A stretch of DNA of 10,545 nt from Methanobacteriota archaeon (lineage in GTDB: Archaea; Thermoplasmatota; Poseidoniia; Poseidoniales; Thalassarchaeaceae), in contig PBWO01000048.1 in NCBI GenBank assembly GCA_002727275.1, positions 1-10,545 of the forward strand, given 5' to 3'. Positions 1 through 7,509 of this stretch are shown piece after piece. Both the position numbers and the translations under genes were made by a program. How positions within the stretch are numbered: position 1 is the first letter of the stretch; each line of letters starts with the position of its first letter. The notes beneath the pieces were generated by a model. The model saw only the letters and a list, made by a program, of their open reading frames with translations. It was not told the DNA's origin and searched no databases.

Positions 1-3000
1 AAAAATTACTCGAGGATTACTTGGATGGCATGAAAATAGAAGAGGATTTGCGCAATCTTCTGGAGAAGTACGACAGAGAGACTGCTGCCATCGAGATAGC
101 CTTGGGCGTCTCAAAGAGGATGCATGCTAGAACTGGTGACATCTCCAGAGCAATCGATTCGGGCCTCAGGGTCGGGCTGGCTGTTCTGACTGAGGCTGTT
201 TTGGTGGCCCCTCTGGAGGGGATTGGCGGGGTCCGGATAATGAACAACGCCGATGGTTCCGAGTTCCTGTCAATCGACTATGCTGGGCCAATCAGAGCAG
301 CGGGAGGAACTGCCCAAGCCCTTGGAGTCCTGATTGGAGATATGATTCGTCGAGAGCTTGGAGTCGGCAGATACGTTCCCACTACGCCTGAGGTCGAGCG
401 GGTGAAGGAAGAATTCGGGCTGTACCGTGTCGGGCTGCAATACAAGCCTCCTCCCGAAGAAATAGAGGTCATTGTACGCGCATGCCCAGTGATGGTTAAC
501 GGCGAGGAGACCGAGTCTCAGGAATGTGCTGGATACAAGGAAGTCAGGAACATTGTGAACAAGAACAACACCCCTCGCACCAGAATCAGAGGAGGGGTGA
601 TGCTAGTCATCGGAGAGGGTCTTTGTCTCAAGGCACCTAAGATCCTCAAACACACAGAGAGATTGGAAATTCCCGGCTGGGAGTTCATCGCCCAGTTCGC
701 GGGAAAGGGCAAGAGTTCCTCGGATGGAGATGAGAAGGTCAAACGTAGAGTGATTTCGAAAGTCGATCGTTACATGGACGATGTTATTGCGGGCCGTCCT
801 GTATTCGGTGAGCCTGGAGAGCCAGGTGGGTTCAGGCTCAGGTATGGGAGAAGTCGAGCAACTGGTCTGGCTGCAGCAGGCTTCAACCCCGTCTCAATGG
901 AGGCACACGGTGGTTTTATTTCTGTGGGCACACAACTGAAAACAGAAAGGCCCGGTAAAGCCTGTGCAGCCACTCCATGCATCGATTTGGATGGTCCAAC
1001 GGTTTTGCTCCAAGACGGTTCCTACCGACGAATATCTACAATCGAAGAGTGGAGATCGTGCTCTGCCGAAGTGATTTCAATATGGGATTCGGGAGAGGTT
1101 TTGTCGGGTTTTGGCGAGTTCCTTGAGAATAACAAGGATCTCGTTCCATCAGGATACAATAGAGACTGGTGGGCGGCCGACCTTGCCGATGCACTGGATC
1201 ATCCAGAAAAGGTCGATGAGTTCGCTTCAATACTAGGTGTAGACAGAGATTCTATGCCTCCCGGAATACCATTCAATGGGGCTATTGAACGTGGCGGAGA
1301 AAGTAATCTTGAGCGTAGTCTAAGGAAGCGTGAATGGCAACTCTACTTGCGTGATATGGAGTTGTCTTGGAATCAAGCGTGCCATGCAATCAAGGAATAC
1401 GGGGCTGCCGTACCTCCTCCATGGAACTTCTGGTGGTCAGACATGCCAATGTCCTTCGCACCAAAACTAATCGAGGCGTTATGCCAATCCGAATTCAAGG
1501 ATGGGTGTTTGAGACTGTGCGGTGCAGCGGCCAGTTGGTCGCCCAATTCGCACTTTGAGGACATCGGGCTACCTGCACCCTCAACGGGAGAATGGCCGGG
1601 TTGGACTATGGTGCACGACCACGGGGTGGTCAAGTCATCACTGATGACTCTGGGCGTGGAACATCATCACGACGGTGACGACATTGTGATTCCTTCTGCT
1701 TGGGAAGGGTTGCTGGACGGTCTGGGCCTAGAGTTGGCAAGCGGTGCTGTCAGAGTAGTTGTCGATGCGGGATCGCACATCAACGACAGAGTTTCAAGAA
1801 TACGGGAGGCGACTGATACCATCGCCAAAGAAAACGAGAGGGCGGAGGAAATCGAGTCGGTCCGGACTGTCGAGAGGATGCGGGCCGAGACTGCAGCCCG
1901 GCAGAGGGGTCTGGGAATCTCGGAAACCGATGCCGAGGGCAGGGCTGCAGCGGCTGCCATAGAGGACTCTGGGCCTGATGACCCGTCTTTGCTCAGGGCT
2001 GCATACGCTCTGCTCGATGACCATGAAGTCGAAAGGTCGCTGTGGCTGGTCAGAAAATTGTCTAACCTGAGGTGGGAGGACTCTGTTCCTTGCAGGGTCG
2101 GCTCTAGAATGGGTCGTCCAGAGAAAGCCGGGGTTCGTGAAATGAAACCGATGGTTCATGCTCTATATCCGATAGGTGAGAGTGGTGGCCCTCAGCGACT
2201 GCTTGGTCAGGCTGCGGCCAAGGTTTCGATTCGAGTGGAGATGGGGCCTCGAACATGCAACAAATGCGGCAAGGACTCTCCACATCTGAGATGCCATCAT
2301 AGATTATCCGAGGAAGTAGAGGAGTGCGGCGGTAAGACAAGTATCAGGAATAGGAGGGGTGACCAAAACAGAAGAAGGATGGGGCAGAGGACCAGTGTTC
2401 CTCTGAGCAAGATTGTTGAGACGAAGAGGAGATCCTTGGGCCTAAACAGAATACCTGAAAGAATCAAGGCCGTCAAGGGGCTTATCTCTATTGCACAGAC
2501 ACCAGAGCCTATCGAAAAAGGTATACTGCGGGCTAGGCATGGGGTGTCTGTGTTCCGTGATGGAACATCTCGCTACGATATGAGTGATGTACCACTGACT
2601 CACTTCAAACCCAACGAGATTGGAACTCCATGGCAGCGTTTGGCAGAACTCGGCTACTCGCATGATGTCTTCGGAGAGCCTTTGGGTTCAGACGAGCAAA
2701 TGCTAGAGTTGCTTCCTCAGGATTTCGTCGCATCTAGGTCGGCCAGACAACATCTTCTGTCGACGTGCCAATTCGTGGACGATTTGCTAATCAGATTCTA
2801 CAAGATGGAGCCTTTCTACGAAGCTACTGACGAGTTGGACCTCGTCGGTCATCTCGGAATCGGGTTGGCACCTCACACCTCAGGCGGGGTGCTTTGCAGG
2901 ATAATCGGTTGGACCAATGCTTCAGCTGGATACGCGCATCCGCTCTTCCATGCCGCCAAGAGAAGGAATTGTGATGGTGATGAGGATAGTCTAATGATGC

Positions 3001-3776
3001 TATTAGATGGGCTGTTGAATTTTTCCAAGGCAATTCTTCCCTCGGGCAGAGGCGGCAGGATGGATGCTCCTCTTGTTCTGAGCACTAGAATCGATGCGAG
3101 TGAAATCGACAAGGAGGCTCTGAACGTAGATTGTGGGTGGTCGTATAGCAAGGCATTCTACGAAGGCACGAAATCACAACCCCATCCTTCTGAATTGGAG
3201 AATATTGTCGACTTGGTGGATGGCAGAGTTGGCGAGGTTGGTGAGGTCCGTGGCTATGGATGGACACACGACTCGGGAGAGTTGGATGCAGGGCCACGAA
3301 ACTCCTCTTACAAAACTCTCGAGACGATGGAAGACAAGATGCTCGCACAACTGGCGATAGGCCGGCAGTTGAGATCTGTAAGCGCCGCCAGAGTGGCCTC
3401 GCAGGTCATCGAATCCCACTTCTTACCTGACCTGCGTGGTAACCTGATGGCATTCACTAGGCAGAAAGTTAGGTGCGTGAAATGCGCGCACTCGTATCGC
3501 AGGATGCCTTTGGCGGGCAAGTGCATACAGACCACCAGCAGTTCTGGCACAGGACTGGGGACATCACAGGAAGGAGGGACTCTGTGTGGAGGAAATGTGG
3601 TTCTGACCGTATCCGAGGGTGCGGTTCGAAAATACATTAAGATCACAAGCGAAGTAATGGAAACCTACGGCGTAGATGACTACACCAAGCAGAGGGTCGG
3701 TTGGATGACAGATAGCGTCGATTCTCTGTTCAATGACGACAAGGTGACTGTGATGACTCTTGAGGACTTCATCTAG
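1..3776 (+). CDS. polC: DNA polymerase D large subunit DP2, 5' partial
   Basis: This is the catalytic subunit of the archaeal replicative polymerase PolD, which elongates DNA with the proofreading subunit DP1 (not in the window). The frame is open to the left edge, so the TTG at 21 is probably internal and several tens of N-terminal residues are missing. Counting the codon at 21 as residue 1, recognisable DP2 blocks are YAGPIRAAGGTAQAL (about 87-101), FRLRYGRSRATG (271-282), GTQLKTERPGK (303-313), SRMGRPEK (695-702) and the active site NCDGDED (983-989), whose Asp985 and Asp987 match the known metal-binding aspartates. Zinc-type cysteines are at 746, 749, 758 and 769 and at 1152, 1155, 1168 and 1189. 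No intein interrupts the active site. Compared with Pyrococcus DP2 as I recall it, there is a charged helical insertion at about 600-685, one fewer central zinc site, and a much shorter C-terminal linker before a PIP-like tail (LEDFI). The stop codon overlaps that of mptE. Confidence 0.96.
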   Translation, partial: KLLEDYLDGMKIEEDLRNLLEKYDRETAAIEIALGVSKRMHARTGDISRAIDSGLRVGLAVLTEAVLVAPLEGIGGVRIMNNADGSEFLSIDYAGPIRAAGGTAQALGVLIGDMIRRELGVGRYVPTTPEVERVKEEFGLYRVGLQYKPPPEEIEVIVRACPVMVNGEETESQECAGYKEVRNIVNKNNTPRTRIRGGVMLVIGEGLCLKAPKILKHTERLEIPGWEFIAQFAGKGKSSSDGDEKVKRRVISKVDRYMDDVIAGRPVFGEPGEPGGFRLRYGRSRATGLAAAGFNPVSMEAHGGFISVGTQLKTERPGKACAATPCIDLDGPTVLLQDGSYRRISTIEEWRSCSAEVISIWDSGEVLSGFGEFLENNKDLVPSGYNRDWWAADLADALDHPEKVDEFASILGVDRDSMPPGIPFNGAIERGGESNLERSLRKREWQLYLRDMELSWNQACHAIKEYGAAVPPPWNFWWSDMPMSFAPKLIEALCQSEFKDGCLRLCGAAASWSPNSHFEDIGLPAPSTGEWPGWTMVHDHGVVKSSLMTLGVEHHHDGDDIVIPSAWEGLLDGLGLELASGAVRVVVDAGSHINDRVSRIREATDTIAKENERAEEIESVRTVERMRAETAARQRGLGISETDAEGRAAAAAIEDSGPDDPSLLRAAYALLDDHEVERSLWLVRKLSNLRWEDSVPCRVGSRMGRPEKAGVREMKPMVHALYPIGESGGPQRLLGQAAAKVSIRVEMGPRTCNKCGKDSPHLRCHHRLSEEVEECGGKTSIRNRRGDQNRRRMGQRTSVPLSKIVETKRRSLGLNRIPERIKAVKGLISIAQTPEPIEKGILRARHGVSVFRDGTSRYDMSDVPLTHFKPNEIGTPWQRLAELGYSHDVFGEPLGSDEQMLELLPQDFVASRSARQHLLSTCQFVDDLLIRFYKMEPFYEATDELDLVGHLGIGLAPHTSGGVLCRIIGWTNASAGYAHPLFHAAKRRNCDGDEDSLMMLLDGLLNFSKAILPSGRGGRMDAPLVLSTRIDASEIDKEALNVDCGWSYSKAFYEGTKSQPHPSELENIVDLVDGRVGEVGEVRGYGWTHDSGELDAGPRNSSYKTLETMEDKMLAQLAIGRQLRSVSAARVASQVIESHFLPDLRGNLMAFTRQKVRCVKCAHSYRRMPLAGKCIQTTSSSGTGLGTSQEGGTLCGGNVVLTVSEGAVRKYIKITSEVMETYGVDDYTKQRVGWMTDSVDSLFNDDKVTVMTLEDFI

Positions 3777-4528
3777 AATTTGATTTCAAGAATTTTCAAA
3801 ACTTTGCTCATCCACTTCAGTTTCTCCAACTTGGCACTCTCATCGGTGATGCCTGACCATCGCCCTACGGCATCCGTTCTGGTCCCTAGCATCGAAATCG
3901 ATTCTACTGGGACACCGATGGAGCGGACGATACAGGCTGCCCTGTCTCCGTCGGTGAAACCACCGGGATTACTCATCCCATCAATGGAAGAATTAGTCTG
4001 ATGAGTTAGGATTAGTGGAGAGGGGGTCGCGGCTTCTGAAGCGTATTCCAGCAATGATGACCAATCGGCAATATTGTCACCGTGAGCATGTAAGAAAATC
4101 GGCTTACCACGCTCCACGGCCTCGTGAATACCGTCTCCTCCGTCAGCATCACTGACAACACAAACCAATCTCGACCAGGCCCTCTCCGCAGTAGATGATG
4201 GAAGCATCGAAAAGACTCCAGCAGCCCCATCTGCAGCAACCAGCAAGGAAGGTTGTTGCAGTACAGTCTCAATCTCTTGTGGTTCAACCGCAGCTCCTAG
4301 AATTGCTACTTCTGTATCTCGCAGAACCAGTCTGCGGTATACAGTGGCAACATTGGCTGCACGCTGTGGCCGCTCCCAAGACCTGATGTCATAGGATTCG
4401 GTGCGTTCAAGCATTTCTTGCGCGCTGGAGATATCTTCCTTCAAGTCCCAGCCAAAGTGCTCTCTGATTTCGGATTGGATAGCAACCAAGTCAGGGTCCA
4501 CAGGAGGTAGTTTGGTTGGCTTGTCCAT
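3773..4528 (-). CDS. mptE: MptE-like 6-hydroxymethyl-7,8-dihydropterin diphosphokinase (DUF115)
   Basis: The predicted enzyme transfers diphosphate from ATP to 6-hydroxymethyl-7,8-dihydropterin in the cytoplasm (EC 2.7.6.3), a step toward folate or methanopterin cofactors. The archaeal MptE family is unrelated to bacterial FolK. Of the 251 residues, family motifs are AADGA (98-102), VSDADGGDG (125-133, usually VTDLDG), HAHGDN (147-152), THQTN (175-179) and GGFTDGDRA (189-197). The glycine-rich loop near 77-86 (LGAAVEPQEI) is degenerate compared with the GAGPSL-like form common in the family. The length is normal for the family. The ATG at 4528 is the first plausible start and leaves 62 bp to the divergent priL. 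The gene faces the polymerase gene and its stop codon lies within the same four bases as the polymerase stop. The family call is firm. The exact product (folate or methanopterin type) cannot be decided from this window. Confidence 0.88.
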   Translation of the reverse strand: MDKPTKLPPVDPDLVAIQSEIREHFGWDLKEDISSAQEMLERTESYDIRSWERPQRAANVATVYRRLVLRDTEVAILGAAVEPQEIETVLQQPSLLVAADGAAGVFSMLPSSTAERAWSRLVCVVSDADGGDGIHEAVERGKPIFLHAHGDNIADWSSLLEYASEAATPSPLILTHQTNSSIDGMSNPGGFTDGDRAACIVRSIGVPVESISMLGTRTDAVGRWSGITDESAKLEKLKWMSKVLKILEIKF

Positions 4529-4561
4529 GTCCTCTGCTCCAGTAGAAGGACATGGTGAGTG

Positions 4562-4569
4562 TTGAATAA
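4562..4569. promoter_or_regulatory. possible shared TATA-like element between mptE and priL
   Basis: TTGAATAA is the most AT-rich stretch in the 62-bp divergent gap. Read toward priL, its centre is about 26 bases before the ATG, the spacing expected for a leaderless archaeal transcript. No Shine-Dalgarno sequence precedes that ATG, which fits leaderless initiation. Read toward mptE, it is TTATTCAA about 37 bases before the start, which would give a leader of about 10 bases. An 8-bp palindrome, CTCGCGAG, lies at 4572-4579, but one this short is not rare by chance. The element differs from a canonical TATA box, so the call is tentative. Confidence 0.3.
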
Positions 4570-4590
4570 CCCTCGCGAGTATCTGCTTTC

Positions 4591-5763
4591 ATGCCCATGC
4601 CACTGGCCCTCCCTTCGATAGAGGACGAGAGGATACTGGCTCGCTATCCTTTCATGCCTCAGGGCAAGGAGCACATGCGGCAGATGCTGGAGGCCAATGG
4701 CATCTCCATTGAGGACTTGATTGGGGCGCCTTGGCTAGAGGATATTAGGACTCAAGGTAGGCTTAGACTCCTTGACAGCGTGATGCACAAGGACGGGGCC
4801 GATGCTGCGACTACCGTCGATCTCTCGACCGAAATGGGTCGGATGACTGAGGTAATGTCCTTCCTGCATGCAATGCTCGTAGTTTGTGCTTCTTTCAACG
4901 AGAGGTTGCTAGCTCGTTGGGTCGAGGGTGAAGCTAGTCGGGCGGACAGACTATTTGGAGATGATTTGAGTAATTTCGAATTAATAGCCTCGTCGTACAT
5001 ATCTGACATACGCACTGAACCTAAGCAGAGTAACAAGGAAGTTGTCTACTGGATTCCAATGGTCGATTTCATTGAGTTGTGTCCAAGAATTTCTGGAGCC
5101 TATTGGCACCTTCCCAATCGCCCCGTTGAAGATGGTTGGGTACGGATGGACCCAGCCGTTGGAGAGAGCAGTAGAGAACGTACTGCGAGGCTTTTGAAGG
5201 AGCGCGTCAGAGAAAATCTGACCGATGCTTGTTTAGAGCGGATGAGCCGTATGAGTGAGGAGTTTGCCGCTTTGTTCTCGGATCCAGTAGAGAGGATTAC
5301 CTCGCTCCTCTCAGAGCGCGTCGAAGCAGAGATGCCCATGTCGGCTGCCGTTAGAGAGGACTGGCCACCGTGCTTTGAGTCCGCAGTCTCTGAACTTAAT
5401 CAGGGCGTAAACGTGAACCATGTCGGCAGGGTGTTCCTCGCCGCCTTCTCAAAATCAATAGGACTCAGTCAAGAGCAGACTTGTTCCTTCTTTTCCAACG
5501 CTCCTGACTACAATGCGGAAACCACAGGATATCAGGTCAACCAGATCTACGAGCGAGATTACACTCCTCATGGATGTGCGGCGCTCAAAACCTCAGCTCG
5601 CTGTCCGGTTCAGCCCGGGGACGACCGACTTTGTGACCAAGAATGGTTGACTCATCCTCTGAAGTACATACGAGCCAAGCAGAGAAGTCGTTTCCGTGAG
5701 GGTTCGCAAGGCGGACAAGAGTCTGAAGTTGACGAGAGTGAGGTCGAGACGGCCAATTCTTGA
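4591..5763 (+). CDS. priL: DNA primase large subunit PriL, Fe-S protein
   Basis: PriL is the non-catalytic large subunit of the archaeal/eukaryotic-type primase. With PriS it makes the RNA primers that PolD extends. The 390-residue protein has a helical N-terminal half and a conserved C-terminal Fe-S domain from about residue 255. That domain includes PPC (259-261), NHVGRVFLAAF (276-286), the family block PDYNAETTGYQV (305-316) and YTPHGC (324-329). The probable [4Fe-4S] ligands are Cys261, Cys329, Cys338 and Cys348, the last two in ARCP and RLC. A short acidic tail rich in Glu and Ser follows residue 370. The ATG at 4591 is the first start after an in-frame stop at 4567-4569, and a second ATG lies two codons later. 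The gene diverges from mptE and is followed after 43 bp by the DUF373 gene in the same direction, which suggests co-transcription. The catalytic subunit gene priS is not in the window. Confidence 0.93.
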   Translation: MPMPLALPSIEDERILARYPFMPQGKEHMRQMLEANGISIEDLIGAPWLEDIRTQGRLRLLDSVMHKDGADAATTVDLSTEMGRMTEVMSFLHAMLVVCASFNERLLARWVEGEASRADRLFGDDLSNFELIASSYISDIRTEPKQSNKEVVYWIPMVDFIELCPRISGAYWHLPNRPVEDGWVRMDPAVGESSRERTARLLKERVRENLTDACLERMSRMSEEFAALFSDPVERITSLLSERVEAEMPMSAAVREDWPPCFESAVSELNQGVNVNHVGRVFLAAFSKSIGLSQEQTCSFFSNAPDYNAETTGYQVNQIYERDYTPHGCAALKTSARCPVQPGDDRLCDQEWLTHPLKYIRAKQRSRFREGSQGGQESEVDESEVETANS

Positions 5764-5806
5764 TATGGGCAGCACCGTATCGCGGTTCAAATCGGATGAA
5801 TAGGCC

Positions 5807-6976
5807 ATGGTGAGAACTCTCGTACTGACTGTAGACAGGGATAACGACCTTGGAGTCAAGGCAGGCATCAGGGGTCCTGTTGTAGGCCGAAAAGCGACTC
5901 TTTCTGCAGCCCTAAGACTGGGCATAGCAGATCCAGAGGAGTCCGATACAAATGCGATTCTAGGTGCGCTTCACCATCATGATCGCTTGATCGAGGGTGC
6001 TCAAGGGAATGATGAGATTGAGATTGCCTTGTTGACTGGTGATGTTAGAGTGGGCCCGCGCAGTGACCGAGCGATTGCTATGCAACTGGACGAGGTGATT
6101 CAAGAGTTTCAGCCTGATTCCGCGGTTCTGGTAACAGATGGGGCAGATGATGAGGCTTCGCTTCCTATAATCACCTCGAGAGTCAGAGTTGATCACGTGG
6201 AGAAGGTCATTGTTAGGCAGTCAAAGGGCATAGAGAGCACATACTACTACATCGCCAAAGCAATTGACGATCCTCGCTGGAGAGCGCGTTTGCTAGTTCC
6301 GGTAGCAGTATTCCTGATGATTTTCGGCTTGGGTCTGATTCTGCCAAACGGAGCGGCTCTAATCGGTGCCATGCCTCTAGTCGTTGGTATCTGGCTTCTG
6401 GCCAAGGGCCTAGGTTGGGAGAGGCAGTTTGACCGTCTGATGATTGATATGAGAGAGAGTGCTACTGGAGGTATCTGGTCCTCTTTGTTGTGGGGCCTGT
6501 CCATTGTCTCGGTTCTGTTGTCTGTATTGACAGCTTACCAAGTGTTCTCGTCGAGTAGTTCAGAAATAGCAGACTATGTGGCAGGGTTAGGATCCGATTT
6601 TGATGTAGATGCGGTAAATCGCGATATCGCAGTTTGGGCGATAGCAATCAATGAAGCCCTTACTTGGATAGTCGTAGCGGCGTTCTCGTTCATGCTCTCA
6701 CTTGGTGTTCTGCGCTGGAAGGAGGGTTCGTTCACTGGACGAAGTGTCTTGCTATTGGGTCTGGGTGCAGTTGTGTACACCTTTGCAAAGGCCGCTCTAG
6801 TCGTAATTCTAGTGGAGATGGGGGGCTCTGACTTCAGCCTCGACTACCAAAGCGTTAGTGATACTTGGGGGATGCCGGTATTCACCATCATCCTGTATTA
6901 CCTACTCAGAACCGCGGTGATGTCTGTTACTGAAGACGAAGGTTTGGCTAGAGAAGAAAGGTTCTGGGGTGTTTGA
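5807..6976 (+). CDS. DUF373 family integral membrane protein
   Basis: This 389-residue protein belongs to the archaeal DUF373 family, whose function is unknown. The soluble N-terminal domain (about 1-160) carries the conserved features: LVLTVDRDNDLG (5-16), GIRGPVVGR (20-28), ADPEESDTNA (41-50), TGD (77-79), SDR (86-88), VTDGADDE (109-116) and VIVRQS..ESTYYYI (134-149). The membrane domain holds about six hydrophobic segments near 161-178, 182-200, 224-245, 275-303, 312-337 and 355-372, with a charged loop at about 203-222. Length and layout fit the family. The ATG follows priL by 43 bp with no convincing promoter between them, so the two are probably one transcription unit. That pairing does not establish a role in replication. 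The TGA stop directly touches the stop of the facing zinc-ribbon gene. The family call is confident, the function is not. Confidence 0.87.
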   Translation: MVRTLVLTVDRDNDLGVKAGIRGPVVGRKATLSAALRLGIADPEESDTNAILGALHHHDRLIEGAQGNDEIEIALLTGDVRVGPRSDRAIAMQLDEVIQEFQPDSAVLVTDGADDEASLPIITSRVRVDHVEKVIVRQSKGIESTYYYIAKAIDDPRWRARLLVPVAVFLMIFGLGLILPNGAALIGAMPLVVGIWLLAKGLGWERQFDRLMIDMRESATGGIWSSLLWGLSIVSVLLSVLTAYQVFSSSSSEIADYVAGLGSDFDVDAVNRDIAVWAIAINEALTWIVVAAFSFMLSLGVLRWKEGSFTGRSVLLLGLGAVVYTFAKAALVVILVEMGGSDFSLDYQSVSDTWGMPVFTIILYYLLRTAVMSVTEDEGLAREERFWGV

Positions 6977-7411
6977 TTAGGCCTCAAAAGTCGATTCTGT
7001 CATGCATGCAGGACATGTCACATTGATTGGTCTGATTTCTGGAATCGCTAGTGCGGCCTTGCAGTGAGGACAAGTTATCGCTTGCGTGGCGCCCTTTTGT
7101 TTGTCCATTCCTGATTGGCTGGGGTCGTATCTGAAACGATACTTGTGAGATTCGTCTAGGAACTGGGGGCTGCCTTCATTTTCCTTCTTGGGCCGACTGA
7201 ATATCGACTTTCTCTTTGGAGCATTAGAGGTAGGTTCCTCAGTGGCTGGGAAATGTTGGCTGGAGTTTTCTCCCTCAAATGCCTCAATCTCAGACTGGAT
7301 TTCATCTACACTCATTCCTAACTCTCTGGATGCTTTGTCAATGGCCAAACTTCTCTCGTATTCAGATAGGCCAACAAAGTGCTGCAGAATGACTGCGGGA
7401 ATTCTGGGCAT
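6977..7411 (-). CDS. small protein with C-terminal zinc ribbon, function unknown
   Basis: I do not recognise a named family over the whole protein. From the ATG at 7411 it is 144 residues. It has a helical N-terminal segment (about 14-47, including LSEYERSLAIDKASRELGMS), a low-complexity Ser/Pro/Lys/Glu linker (48-105), and a C-terminal zinc ribbon with CPHC at 114-117 and CPAC at 133-136. The ribbon resembles those attached to many marine archaeal proteins. The reading frame extends upstream to a TTG at 7489, but the 26 extra residues look unlike a conserved domain and would use up almost all of the gap to nreA. A TATTCAA sequence about 35 bases before the ATG at 7411 also favours the shorter form. 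There is no transmembrane segment in the short form. The TAA stop directly touches the stop of the DUF373 gene. Possible roles include nucleic-acid or protein binding, but this is not shown. Confidence 0.72.
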   Translation of the reverse strand: MPRIPAVILQHFVGLSEYERSLAIDKASRELGMSVDEIQSEIEAFEGENSSQHFPATEEPTSNAPKRKSIFSRPKKENEGSPQFLDESHKYRFRYDPSQSGMDKQKGATQAITCPHCKAALAIPEIRPINVTCPACMTESTFEA

Positions 7412-7442
7412 CTTTCTCGCTCGTCGCAGCGCAGTCGTCCCT

Positions 7443-7449
7443 TTGAATA
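7443..7449 (-). promoter_or_regulatory. TATTCAA promoter-like element before the zinc-ribbon gene
   Basis: On the minus strand, TATTCAA is centred about 35 bases before the ATG at 7411. The same seven bases lie at nearly the same distance before the mptE start, inside 4562-4569. The rest of the 98-bp gap to nreA (7412-7509) shows no convincing Shine-Dalgarno sequence for nreA, no repeats and no RNA gene. The shared position supports a core promoter, but the sequence is short and could recur by chance. Confidence 0.3.
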
Positions 7450-7509
7450 CCGCCGTCACTCGTTTAACCAGCAGTATGGCTAAGAGCAATCGATTTCGAT
7501 TCGGTACTG

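Noticed and set aside
1..21. TTG at 21 as the true start of the polymerase gene
   Set aside because: The frame stays open to the window edge with plausible coding (KLLEDY before the TTG), and DP2 homologues have several tens of residues before this point.
1794..2159. 121-codon open frame on the minus strand inside polC
   Set aside because: It is antisense to the DP2 insertion and the SRMGRPEK block, and shows no start signal or recognisable domain.
3539..3590. Frameshift or sequencing error in the Ser/Gly/Thr-rich stretch of DP2
   Set aside because: The frame is intact on both sides and the flanking conserved cysteines are both in frame, so an in-frame insertion explains it better.
4572..4579. 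CTCGCGAG palindrome as an operator of priL or mptE
   Set aside because: An 8-bp palindrome is expected about once in 256 positions, and nothing else supports a regulatory role.
7412..7489. N-terminal extension of the zinc-ribbon protein from a TTG at 7489
   Set aside because: The 26 extra residues would start from a weak codon, leave about 20 bp for two divergent promoters and cover the TATTCAA element. It remains possible but is less likely.
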